Positions 45,913-56,170 are shown, counted from the first letter of the stretch. The stretch: DNA of 64,000 bases from Cenococcum geophilum 1.58 (GCA_001692895.1 KV748264.1:310001-374000), one strand, 5' to 3'. Program-made: numbers and translations. Notes: generated by a model from the sequence alone, not told the origin.

Positions 45913-47449
45913 ATGGCGGGTAAGAGCCTGCCTTCCTTAAATCTTACTCTACTAACTATGGTCTTCTACCAGATTGCGACCAGGGCTCAGGCCCTGGCTA
46001 TGAAGGCTATGGGAGCTACTCTCCAACAGATCCAAAATGTTACCTCTATTAAACGATGCGCCCTTTAGTATCTATTTACAAAAGCCGCTAATCGCGGCTA
46101 GAATCCTGTTATAAATCCTCTCGTTCTTAATGGTTACGTTATTGACGCTCCTCGTCCTGGCAGAAAGCGCATAGTTACCCGCGAGTTTAAACAATGAATA
46201 CTAAAGAAAGTTACCTACAACCGCTATGGGCGAGAGAAATCCTATGAATACATTGCTGCAGAATGCGGTTGCTCTGCTAAAACTGTCTAGCGAGTTCTAC
46301 GACGTTATAGATACCGGAAAACAAAGCCTACGAAGAAGCCTTGTCTTATAAAGGCTATGAAGGAAGCTTGACTTTAGTTCGCTTTGCGATATAAGGATTA
46401 GATAATTGAGGATTGGAAAAGCGTAATTTGGACTAACGAAACTGGCGTTGTTTTATACATCAGGAGGGGTAGTTATAAGCTCTGGCGATTAGCTCAGAAA
46501 AAGGTTAATAAGTTAAGTATTCATCCTTAATTTAAGAAAGCTACTGCGTTTATGTTTTGGGGGGCCTTCTTATATAATTAAAAGTCACCCTACCTTATAT
46601 GGAAGCCCGAAACTACAGCGGAGAAAAAGGCCTCTAAGCTTGAGCTTTAAAAGATTAATAACGCAATTGAGCTAGAGCTGCGTGAGGCGTGGGAGGTCAT
46701 TACTGGTATGCGACGACTTGGGCTTTGCAATAAACCAGGGAGGAAGCCTTAATTCTAAATAACTAAGGAGAACGGCGCCATCAAGCGTGCAGCTAAGAAA
46801 GGTGGTATTAATTGGTACCGGTATTTTACTAAGTGCCTCCTTCCAATCCTTATTCCTTTTGCAATTAAGTGCTAGATTAACCGCCTAGATATAATTATTT
46901 AAGAGAATAAGGCTCCTGCTTACTTATTAAAGCATTAATAAGTCTACTTTAACGCAGCAGGTCTCCGGCGCCTGCTTTAGCCCGGTAACTTACCTGATCT
47001 AAATATAATTGAGCCTTGCTGGTACTATCTTAAGCGGGTTATTATAAAAAAGGGAGCGCTAAAGAATAGAGCAGAAGCAGAGCGAGCTTGGCAGCAGGCA
47101 TAGAACGAACTTGAATAGTGGCGAATACAGGCTTAGATTGAGCGGATTCCTTGATATATACAAGAGGTAATCCGCTGCGAAGGCGGCAACGAGTATCGCG
47201 AAGGCGCTGCCGACAATGCACGAGATTGGAAGGCTCTTAAGCGCCAAGATGGCTATTGTCGCGATGTAGTTGCTTATATGCAAAAGCAGGTGCTCTTACG
47301 CCTTAATCGCGTTGATCCAAATGAGCCACCTCTTAGGAAGCCTCTGCTGCTAGAGCTTCCGCAGCGCATGTAAATGGGACCTCATCTACTGAACGCCTTA
47401 ATAGATATCGAGCCTCTACCATATATTTACACCCTAAAGCTTCGCCGCC
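45913..47449 (+). pseudogene. Tc1/mariner transposase, main part
   Basis: Starts MAGKSLPSLNLTLLTMVFYQI. Residues to about 150 hold the paired helix-turn-helix region (YEYIAAECGCSAKTV, RVLRRYRYRK). The DDE core follows: VIWTNETGVVLYIRRG, where TDETGV is usual; FMFWGAFLYN; ENKAPAYLL, where EDKAPAH is usual; and PGNLPDLNIIEPCWYYLKR, where the third acid lies. The first two catalytic Asp codons read Asn, a RIP-type G-to-A change. Several TAG/TAA codons also interrupt it. Downstream text IERIPxYIQEVIRCEGGNEY matches the family C-terminal region. The frame runs into the hAT at 47450-47457. Confidence 0.85.
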
Positions 47450-47457
47450 GTTAACGG

Positions 47458-50400
47458 CAGGCTTGGTACTCAATCACCCAGGTTTCAATATTGAATTGAA
47501 TTGAATGCCAAGACTCAATCAATTCAATCAACTAAGAGCTCGCTAGCTTGGCAATTCAATCAATATAAAAGTCCTAGTTGAATTAAATTGATTAATAAAT
47601 ATTAAAACTTTTAATATTATATAGAAATATGCTGAATATAACATACAATAATACTCTAGATTTTATTTTTCTTAGTCCTCCTTACTAAAAAAGGTTTACC
47701 CAAGCATCACCCATTATTTATAGTGTTATATTATCGCCAGAGTCTTAGCAGGTAAGAAGAGTTTTACTACTAGACTTGCCCACCAATAATATCAATTTTA
47801 TTACCACCATGGCTTCTAATATATTAGATAATAGCTAAACAAATACCTCAACACTCTCTACAGCTCGTTCTAATCCTACCGTCCCTACCAACCTCCAGCA
47901 CGCTTACAGCTTAAATGGCAATACTAACGCGTCTACCACCGATCCTCAGCCAGAAGACTATATAGAAGTTAATTAAAAGCGCATTCTTAGCTACCATATT
48001 CCTCATTTAACGGCAGGCAGACGTCGCGGGCCTATATAGTAGTATAAATACGATATTAAGCATGGTAAAACTAGTAGGCGGTATTAGCTCTACAAAATCT
48101 GCCATAGGAAGAAGGCCCATATATAATATATATATCTAGATTCGGGCACTACTAATTATTCTAAGCACATGCTAGAAGAACACAATATTAGCGACGGTCC
48201 TAGAAAGAAAGCAAAGCTAGGACAATTAGTCTTTAAATAGCTACATCTTTAAGCTAATAAGCTAGAGGATTAAGCCCGAATAAACACTATTATCTAGAGC
48301 CTTAGTCCAGATCGTTTTACTTAGCTTTTAATGCGATAGGTTATACGTAATAACATTCCATTTTATAAGCTTAAAAGCAGTATATTTCACGATCTTATAG
48401 GGTACGCTAATTAAGCTATATTAACCGCAGGCCTTCTACCTACTTATCGGATAATAAAAAAGCTAATAATTACTAAGTTTAATCGACATAAGGAAGTAGT
48501 TACTGCTCTACTATATAGAGCTCCGGGCAAGATTCATCTATCGTTTAATCTTTAAACGTCTTGTAATCATCTATCACTACTTAGTAAGCTTAGCTTTTAG
48601 GCCTTTATTGCATTAATTACTAACTACTATATAGGAATCGTCGTTTATTTTATAGACAAAAAGAACCAGCACCGTTCCTTTCTTCTAGCCCTCCCTCCTT
48701 AAGAAAAGCAACATCTAGGCGTTAATATTGCAGCCAGCGTTAAAAAAATCCTTACTAAGTTTGGAATTAGTAAGTAGTAGGTAGGCTACTTTATAGCGGA
48801 CAACGTAAATAATAATAACACCTGCATTAACGAACTCTTCATTAAGTTTGGATTTAATCCGCTATATCGTCGCCTTCGTTATATAGGCTATATTATTAAT
48901 CTAGTCGCTTATATACTGCTTTTTGGCGTAGATTCAAGGGCTCTAAATAAGGAAGAAGAGAATAAGGATAAAATCCTCCGGCAGATATTAGCTTAAAGGA
49001 AGATTAGGCCTATTAGCAAGCTTTATAATATTATTTTTTAGATATTTAACTCTAAGCAACGCATTAAAAAGCTACTTAAGCTTTAAGATCTAGAGCTTAA
49101 AGACAATACATCACGAACCGCTACCAAGCTTCTTCCAATTAAGCCAGTAGAGACGCGCTAGAACTCCATAAAATTAGCAATTAAACAAGCTATTAAGCTT
49201 CAAAACCCCATTAATCGCCTTATTAGTGACAAAGTTATTAAATAGATAATATACTAGGCTAAGGTTACTAAGAATGGTATAAAGGATCCGCCTATAAGAG
49301 TCCGTAAAAAGCCTAATATTATTAAAAACTACCTAACAGAGGACGATTGGGCTATATTAACTAAATATCAAGCTATTCTAAAGCCTCTTTAGATTACTAC
49401 AAAGCGACTAGAAGGATGCTTAAAGGAAGGCATATATAAATTAACGTTATTAATTTCTATCGTAAACTAATTAATATAGGCAAATTCGGATCCTTATAGG
49501 AGGTCCTTCCTATTTTTAAGTATCTACTTAATTAATTTAAGCGCTTTAAAATAGAGTACGAACACTACCCGGAGCCTCACTTCCGCCATAATATTAATAC
49601 AGCTTAGCTAAAGCTAACCAAATACTACTAACTTACTAATTGTTCGCCTGCCTATATCGCTGCCATAGTCCTTAATCCATTAATTAAATGGACGTTCGCT
49701 AATAAATACTGGACAGGTAAAGAACGGGCTGGTTAGAAGGAAGCAGCTAAGCAAGCTATTCGCGATCTATGGCTTAAATATAAATTCCTTCCAATTAAAT
49801 CAGTTACTAACGGCAAGGTTCTTAAACAGCGGCGCGTCTTCTTATCTAAAATCGACGACTATTTTACCGGCGGCTTCACTCAGCCTACGTCTACACAAGA
49901 TCGCGACAAGTATAACAATTAGCTAGCACGAGTAGGTTACCCTAAAGACGTTTAATATACGGATCTAATTACCTATTAGCGAGCTAGAGTAAACAGAACT
50001 TAATATCCACGACTCGCTCGCATAGCTCTCGATTTAATGACTATTCCACTAATATTGTCAGACCCTAAACGAATATTTAGCCTCATAGGCTTGCTCCTTA
50101 CTCCTAATCGCGCACGACTACAATCTAATATAATTAGAGCTTTAATGGCAGTAGGATCGTGGGACAGGGAAGGCGTAATTAAGATAGTAGATAGGCAGTT
50201 AAGGCGGCCGCAGAAGGAAGGAACAGAAGGTACACAGCAGGATAGTAACTTAACACCACGCTAAGACCCACAATAGGCCTATATTAACGGCAGAAGTAAC
50301 AGAAACGACAGTAGAAAGCGATCCGGGCGTCGCTGGGTAGGTCCTCCTGCATCAACACCATGCCAAGACTCGTAATAATCACTAACTACTACATAGTTGC

Positions 50401-50525
50401 AATTAGTTGCAATCGTTTCAATATTAAATTAATCAATTTAATTAACTAAGCCTTCTGCTTACAAAGCTTTCAATTCAATCAATTCAAGGCCTCAATTAAA
50501 TTAAATTGATTAAGTACCAAGCCTA
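47458..50525 (+). mobile_element. hAT transposon 2
   Basis: Ends CAGGCTTGGTACT and, inverted, AGTACCAAGCCTA. An exact 8-bp duplication GTTAACGG flanks it (47450-47457, 50526-50533). Length 3068 bp. Both subterminal regions are full of CAATTCAATCAATT-like units, probably transposase-binding repeats. It carries a full-length but RIP-broken transposase in the same orientation and lies inside the mariner gene. Confidence 0.9.
47809..50264 (+). pseudogene. hAT transposase 2 relic
   Basis: ATG at 47809 (MASNILDNS). A BED-type finger lies at about 47.99-48.2 kb (CHRKKAHIQYIYLDSGTTNYSKHML). The core contains GYFIADNVNNNNTCINELF and RRLRYIGYIINLVAYIL, the usual hAT blocks (NNxTxx and CxxHxxNL). The C-terminal hATC domain reads YPRLARIALDLMTIPLILSD, then PKRIFSLIGLLLTPNRARLQ, then MAVGSWDREGVI. 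About 818 codons, the usual size. Breaks are TAG/TAA in place of CAG/CAA or TGG. The last 75 codons are open. Confidence 0.9.
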
Positions 50526-50533
50526 GTTAACGG

Positions 50534-50714
50534 GCCATATAGCAAACTGCAAAGCCTCCTAATTAACCCTTAGCTGCCTCCAAGCCTCCTCCGCTTAAGC
50601 CTCTACCACCTATTAATCCTCTTTCACCTCCTATACGGCAGAACCGACTAGATACAAAGGGCAGAAACTTAAAGAAGGCGGAGTTTAAAGTTAGCTTCGT
50701 AGAGCCGCAATATT

Positions 50715-50746
<32 letters not shown>

Positions 50747-51078
50747 GAGGAGGAGGAGGAGGAAGTTCAATACTATAAGGCAGATATTAGGTAGAACATG
50801 ATCAATCAGCCAAAAAGGAAGTAGATAAGGAAGGACTCTTCACCTACCTCTGGTAAGGCAGTAGATTCGGACAGCGGGATAATTAACAGTGCATTAAGTT
50901 TGGCAGAGCCTCTACAACACCAAAGCTCTATACAAAAGACTTCAAAAGCTATAGGAAGACGTCAGCGAATTAAGCATATAGAGGACTCTACTCAACCGGT
51001 TGAAGACGTTCTTGAGCCTCCGCAGAGCCGACAGCTGCGCCCGCGCAGAGCTCAACAACTTCCAAATAGCTAGCTTAT
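50534..51078 (+). pseudogene. Tc1/mariner transposase, low-complexity C-terminal extension
   Basis: Continuing after the hAT, the text is proline-rich (PPPLKPLPPINPLSPP), then a Gln run and a Glu run, then KADIRQNMINQPKRK and PPQSRQLRPRRAQQLP, ending near 51078. Such long disordered tails are unusual for Tc1/mariner enzymes, whose catalytic domain normally ends the protein. It may be an acquired extension or simply 3' sequence left open. RIP-type stops are present. Confidence 0.55.
50714..50765 (+). repeat. (CAG)n-(GAG)n microsatellite
   Basis: About ten AGC triplets followed by about seven AGG triplets, in frame as poly-Gln then poly-Glu in the mariner C-terminal extension. CAG is a preferred RIP site (CpA), yet only the first triplet has become TAG. 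Confidence 0.85.
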
Positions 51079-51149
51079 TAATCCCACAATCAAATATATA
51101 TATATACCCTTTTGTTTAAAGCTTTGCGCATAATTTTGACGATTTTAAC

Positions 51150-51220
51150 TATTCTGCCGCGGGCGGTAAGCCCTAACTTCCTAATCGGGAAGGTGCAAAA
51201 ACTTTAGGCAGCGACTACCG
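51150..51220 (-). repeat. Tc1/mariner right TIR
   Basis: Reverse complement of the left TIR with about four G/A or C/T differences, followed by TA. Confidence 0.9.
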
Positions 51221-51475
51221 TATTAGTAGACTATTTAATAAAATACAATACGTGCTTACGCTTTTGACAACGCGTTTTTTGACTTTAACGAAATTAATAT
51301 TAGGACTGAGTAATAGCCGTATTATAAAATTCATACTATTTAAAAGCCCTAAGTCTTAAAAATAATGTATAAACTTTTAGTAATAATAACGCGTTATGTA
51401 AATAAATGAATTAGATATCCGTAATATCCGTTTTACGGATTTTGCTTACGTTTTTAACAAATCTTGCCAAAGCCT

Positions 51476-51546
51476 CTCAGACGTGATTTTGCAATTCGGA
51501 AGACGGCGTAGGTTATTCCGACGCTAGCTAAAAAATCACGTCTGAG
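51476..51546. repeat. Right capped hairpin of copy B
   Basis: A perfect 15-bp stem, CTCAGACGTGATTTT at 51476-51490 with 51532-51546. One internal arm (CGGAA/TTCCG) is clear, a second is doubtful. Confidence 0.8.
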
Positions 51547-51663
51547 CTCGCTGAGGTAAGCGGTGTAGCACCACATATACACGCTTTCAAAGCAGTAGAA
51601 CCGCAACACCATCATAGAACCAGCTAGAATCAGCTGGAACTGGCAAGAAGAAGCAATCACGTT

Positions 51664-51769
51664 ACAGGGGGGAAAAAACACATAGCAAACTTCGCCACAG
51701 GTCTAGAGGTCAAAAAGCACCAATCAGAGCGAAGCTTGGCGAAGTTTGCTATGTGTTTTATCCCCCTGT
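51664..51769. mobile_element. 106-bp fold-back element (MITE)
   Basis: A near-perfect inverted repeat of about 34 bp (51664-51697 with 51736-51769) starts ACAGGGGG and separates a 38-bp loop. The arms include CACATAGCAAACTTCGCCA. The hairpin is almost free of RIP changes. I could not see a clear target duplication, so an intrinsic hairpin of other origin remains possible. Confidence 0.7.
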
Positions 51770-51830
51770 CAGTTCTCGTGGTAGTAAACCCTTACACTCG
51801 TACCTCGTGTCGGTGTGAGTAGCGCGAGAG

Positions 51831-52103
51831 GGTACGCACAAAAGTTTCGCGCCCAACCAGCTGTGCTAAGATTATGGCTTTAACAAGTAGCACGGTGTCT
51901 CAAGACTCACAAATATCATTTCCGCTTAGAGAGCAATAATTTGGATCCTTTAGAGAACATTCCAATAGTAATCAGGACCGGGGAGCGTTCAAGCCACAAA
52001 ACAATCGTGGCCTTAGGCGCTATTCGCAGGCCAAACACACCCCGCTCATAGCGGTGTTTAAGTTTGGCATTGATGCCTGAGCGCGATACTTTTTGTGCGC
52101 ACC
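51831..52103. mobile_element. Possible small inverted-repeat element
   Basis: The ends GGTACGCACAAAAGTTTCGC (51831 onward) and, inverted, GCGCGATACTTTTTGTGCGC (52081-52100) match at about 18 of 22 positions over 273 bp. An inner hairpin AAACACACCCCGCT/AGCGGTGTTT occurs at 52033-52062. No target duplication was recognised. Confidence 0.45.
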
Positions 52104-52138
52104 TCCGTAGAAAAGTAATAATAACGTTTATCAGAATT

Positions 52139-52146
52139 AAAAAAAA
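52139..52146 (-). terminator. RNA polymerase III terminator of the tRNA-Gly gene
   Basis: Eight consecutive T on the minus strand, starting 9 nt after the tRNA 3' end. This is well above the four or more T usually enough for Pol III. Confidence 0.8.
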
Positions 52147-52154
52147 TAATTATA

Positions 52155-52280
52155 TGCACTGACCGGGAATCGAACCCAGGGCTCATCGATACAACGATGG
52201 CAACGATGAATTTTCTTTTACTCGTCAGTGTAAATGATTAAAAGCGGGGACAAATACTTACACCACTAAACCACCAGTGC
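52155..52280 (-). tRNA. tRNA-Gly(GCC) with two insertions
   Basis: Reads on the minus strand. The acceptor arms GCACTGG and TCAGTGC pair at seven positions (one G-T), followed by discriminator A. The A box TGGTTTAGTGG and B box GGTTCGATTCC are intact. The anticodon GCC lies at 52201-52199 between arms CATCG and CGATG. Two segments do not belong to the tRNA fold. The first is 47 nt in the D-loop (52261-52215), starting GTAAGT and ending TAAAAG with CTGAC before the end: the layout of a small spliceosomal intron. The second is 8 nt (TCGTTGTA, 52197-52190) between positions 37 and 38, the canonical tRNA intron site. Without both, 71 nt remain, matching the usual fungal tRNA-Gly(GCC) arrangement. 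It may be functional or a decayed copy. The flanks are little RIP-mutated. Confidence 0.85.
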
Positions 52281-52448
52281 TTTAATATTGAGAATGACTT
52301 AAATAAGGATAATTATATTATTAGAAAAGAGCGAAACCGATAGTATCCCTTAACCCGCTGAAATTCGTGCACACGTTATCGATAAGGAACCAGCCAATCA
52401 GATCAATGCATTAAAATCGTCGTGATCAGAAATATGAAGCTAGTTATA
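52281..52448. other. Spacer between tRNA and piggyBac relic
   Basis: No gene. A TTAA at about 52350-52353 (CCC-TTAA-CCCGCTG) is a candidate left end and duplication of the piggyBac element, but no partner end was found on the other side. Confidence 0.35.
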
Positions 52449-52482
52449 TTAATCAATTCTTATACAAATACATCTATATAGA

Positions 52483-52910
52483 TTATTCTTTGGAGTTGAG
52501 TCGCTTAATATGAGGTAGCCAGCAATCGTCCTCTCTGCAGAACGGTATTTGGCATACACTACAGCCATATCTAGTCCTTGGCGTCTGCTGAGGCCTTTTC
52601 CAATCCTTACTATCACGACATTTTTTAGTTGTATTTGTAGAGAGCTCCGAAAGAGGCTTGCGACGTCCCTTTGCTTTCTGAGACTTCCTGCCAGCCTCCA
52701 TGCATGCAGAACAGTTGACAAGCTTGACCCAGAGCTTCTTCAGTGTATGGTGGTGTAGAGGATACCACAGTATATCATCGGTAGAGCGTCGCAGAGGTGC
52801 ATCTTGGGTATAGGCCTTTCGCTTGCGAATAGAGCGCTTGAACAAGGCGTCGCGGAGGTCCCTTCTAAACTTCTTATGGCCATCGTTTCGACTAGCTCGG
52901 CAATTAGTAG
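52483..52910 (-). pseudogene. piggyBac transposase, C-terminal part
   Basis: The minus-strand text starts TNCRASRNDGHKKFRRDL next to the hAT insertion. It continues LFKRSIRKRKAYTQDAPLRR, HHTLKKLWVKLVNCSACMEA and GCSVCQIPFCREDDCW, ending KRLNSKE. The Cys cluster (CSAC, CSVC, FC, DC) is the zinc-binding C-terminal domain typical of piggyBac enzymes. This part is open over 120 codons and shows almost no RIP, unlike the N-terminal part. The two parts are separated by hAT 3. Confidence 0.75.
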
Positions 52911-53067
52911 GACGGTAGTCAGTGATCTATTTGGACTGGAGCCGATTTGGCGCGTTTGGCTGGAGCCGATTTGCATTGGCTGTGGATCCGGTGATTTGAT
53001 TGGTGGCGTGGAGTGGATCTTGAAGCTCTGGAGCTCTTGGAGCGCCAGTCGTATATCCAATTAGAAG

Positions 53068-56000
53068 GTGGCTATAGAGGAAGGATCAATGAGGTGTCAG
53101 AGCGTGGTATTGAGCCAATCGGTAGAGCCGTACAATGACTCAGTTTTCTGGAATGCGAACGTCCCCCATACAATCTATGAAGCCTGCTCATTTTCTTTCC
53201 TTCCTACTCTCCTTCCTGTATACTTGATTACTTGGTGGCTCAATTTTAACTCCCTTACTGCCATAGAACGATTCTTTCCTATACGCGCAGCCGTGCCCAC
53301 TGACGACGTCATTCTTGTACCAAAATTAATTAATCCAAAGGCCGACGACTCCAAGGAAGTTGACGAGTTTCGACTCTACGGCAGACAGTATATTCGGTGT
53401 TAATCTCTTGCAAAGCAGCTAAAGTATATTAAGCAACGAACGTCACCAATCTGGCGGTGGGGTGAGGATATGTCAATCGGAAGTCCGTGCACCGATTGTG
53501 AGAAAAGAAGGACTCGTGTAAAGATTGATCTATGAAGAAAAAGAGGCTATATATACATAAGGTAGATGCAGGTACAGGGGGGGGGGTACGTCATAGGGAG
53601 TCGGTGACTGAGTCGGTGACCGAGTCAAGGGGTAGGTAACTGAGTCGGCGGCATGACACCCGACTCAGGTCGACAGGATATCTTCCTGAAAGATTTAAAT
53701 AGCAAAACCACGTACTTTTACTGCTGGCTTTATGAAAAGCAGAAGCGCCACTAGGAGCTTATAATCGTATTAAAAGGAAGGTGTACGGCTTTAGATTACC
53801 TTACGGAAGATTATAATATGCATAGGACTAGCGGCGAGCTCTAGAATAGTAGTATGCCCGAATCGGATTAGCTAACGATTAAGGAGTACCCTACTTAGTG
53901 GGCTCTTGAGATAAGTTATAATTTTAATAGTTTTAAACGGCTCCTAATTTAATAGATTATATATTGCTATATTGCCTTTTTCTAATTTAAGAATATATAT
54001 TTTTAATAGCTCCTATTCTTCTTATACCTAGGCCTTAAGAAGCTCCTTCTAAAGGCCGTAAATATAATTTGGGGTTAGGTTATTACGGCGTACAAAAAGT
54101 AGAAAGAGCAATTAAAGAAGGACCTTAAGGAAGCCCGTAGCGCGATATTAATATCCTTTAATCTTTAGACGTCTCTAAATACATATATAGTTCTTAGGGT
54201 GGTTGCTTATTTTATTAATAGGAGAGGAAGGCGTTATAATACTGTTCTTGGACTATAAGAGATTTTAGGCGAATATAGCGGCGAGAATTAAGCGGGTGTA
54301 TTTATTGCTCTTTTTAAGGAGTATAAGATCTGCGGTAATATAGGATATTTTATAGCTAATAATGCGGAGTTAAATAATACTTATACTAACGCAGTTCTTT
54401 AAGCTCTTTATAGTAATATATTAGTAAAATAGCGGAAGGTATGTCGGCTATATTACTTTAGCTATATTATAAACCTTTACGCCTAGGCGTTTATTGTAGA
54501 AAAGGACTCCAAGAAGATTTATAAGTAGCTCTCTACGGCCTATCGCGATTAGGATATAGCGACTGTTAAAAAACTATAGTAAAAGCGCGGAGCGGTTAGA
54601 CTGCTTTATAATATTATCCAATATATTCGCCTAACCCCCTAGCATTATAGTTTCTTTACAAAGATCTAAATGGGAGGTTTATTGGCTAAGTTTAATGGCT
54701 TAGAGGTAGGTGCTAAGATCTTATATAGGTATTTAGTGTTAAGGTTTAAGCTAACTACACCCCTCTGACGTTATAAGTAGGGGGTTTAATTGGCTTAGTT
54801 ATGGATTTTCTAAAACGCTAGTAGAAAATCGTTAAAAGTCTCTATACGGTTATAATATTTATTTTATTTTATAGGTTAATACTAACGCTAATTAGTTAAT
54901 TTAGAATAACTAAATATAATAGAATTCCCTTTTTATGGCTATAAGTTGCTTCCTAAATTGCAGGAAACGTATTAAGCATTTCTATAATAAGTATATAACA
55001 GCTACCTTAAAGCCCCTTACTAAGGATAATATACTTTAACCCCACTATTAGAGGGAGCTTAAATACTTATATAATTACTTAGAAACCTTTTATAAGGCTA
55101 CCCTTATAGTAAAAGGGAATGCGATAAATCTTGCGGACTACTTTTAAACACTTAATTGGCTCCTAAATGAGCTTAACACTATAAGGCAGAAGTTTTTAGA
55201 GATCTTAGTTAAGAAGCAGAAGCTTTAGTAGAGCCGCTATAAGGCATAAAGCTATAAATATCTTGCAGGCTGTGTAGAAGCTGCATGGCAGAAGTATAAG
55301 AAGTACTTTAAGAAGGTAGATGTCACTAGAGCGTACTATATAGTGATTATACTAAATCTAATACTTAAGATAAAGTGGTTTAAGCAGCAATGGGGGAGCT
55401 TAGATAAGAAGAAGAAGTGGATTCTAATAGTTAAGGCTTTAATTATAGAGCTCTGGCTTAAATATAAAGATAAATATTTAGTAAGGTCCTTAAATTTACC
55501 TTATTTAAACTCTCTACCACGGCAGCTAAATTAAGAGAAGATGTACACCTCTGCTTAAGCTCATAAGCGCCTTAAAGTCTCTTACTAAGATTAATTAACC
55601 CCGCTTAAAAAAGACAATCTTATAGCCTACCTTAAAACCAATTGTGAGCCTGTTAGCGATAACGAACACTTCAACGTTTTATAATACTGGTTAGATCGCC
55701 TTAAGAGCCAGCCTGATTTGGCTTGCTTTGCCCTTAATATTCTAGCGGTGCCTCCTATATTAGATAAATATAAGAGGCTATTTAGCAGCTATAAGATTCT
55801 ACTTAAGGATTATCGCTCTTAATTGCGGATGGATATAGTTAAGGCAAATAAGTGTCTTTGGCACTCGTATGGCCGTCTATAGAAAGGTATATTTAACAAT
55901 TAAGTGGTTAGAGAGGTAGAAGGAGAGCCTGCGACTCCGCTAGTTTTACCCTTATAAGCTTCCGCGGCTCGCAAGGCTGCGGAAGCTCTTACTTTACTAC

Positions 56001-56170
56001 CTACTAAACCTAAGGACGCTTGGGGCTTTGGCTTTAAGGAGGAGTTTAATATAATTAAGGAAGAAAAGATTGGCTCTAAGGAAGAGCCTACGCCTGGCGA
56101 TGGGGTGGTAGTTATTAATAACGATGAGATTATAGAGGAAGGTAATAAGGAAACTGATAAGCAAATCTGA
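53068..56170 (+). pseudogene. hAT transposase 3 relic
   Basis: N-terminal part is open from 53068 (MAIEEGSMRCQSVVL) through SPIWRWGED near 53.47 kb. After the solo LTR it has a C2H2-like finger (KTTYFYCWLYEKQKRH), then VVAYFINRRGRRYNTVLG, NIGYFIANNAELNNTYTN and LYYFSYIINLYAQAFIVEKD, the hAT core blocks. Near the C-terminus PDLACFALNILAVPPILDKY and KRLFSSYKILLKDYRS form the hATC domain, followed by an acidic tail to a TGA near 56168. TAG/TAA breaks are numerous after 53.68 kb. Confidence 0.85.
53471..53675. mobile_element. Solo LTR (fossil)
   Basis: 205 bp starting TGTCAATCGG and ending GGTCGACA, flanked by an exact 5-bp duplication GGATA (53466-53470, 53676-53680). It holds a TATA-like run (CTATATATACATAA), ten G and several GAGTCGGTGAC units. 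No internal region remains, so it is a recombined remnant. It lies within the hAT 3 gene and is therefore younger than that element. Family uncertain. Confidence 0.8.

Larger units (their letters stand above)
45774..51220 (+). mobile_element. Tc1/mariner transposon, interrupted by a hAT
   Basis: Terminal inverted repeats of about 71 bp (45774-45844 and 51150-51220) start CGGTGGTCGCTGCC and differ at about four positions, all transitions. TA dinucleotides at 45772-45773 and 51221-51222 are the expected duplication. It carries a mariner-type transposase in the same orientation. A hAT (47458-50525) splits the gene; without it the element is about 2.37 kb. Confidence 0.9.
44840..51559 (+). mobile_element. 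Hairpin-ended DNA transposon, copy B, carrying nested elements
   Basis: Begins TTACCTCAGAAGCTCAGAC and ends with the inverted form GAGCTCGCTGAGGTAA. It is flanked by an exact 9-bp duplication, GCGGTGTAG (44831-44839 and 51560-51568). Both ends form capped hairpins as in copy A, and inside each hairpin the conserved stretch RGRCTTTGGCRAGATTTGT follows. A Tc1/mariner element sits inside; without it and its TA duplication the element is about 1.27 kb. The remaining body holds a block of the GAGCTTCGTGCA satellite and no transposase. Confidence 0.85.
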
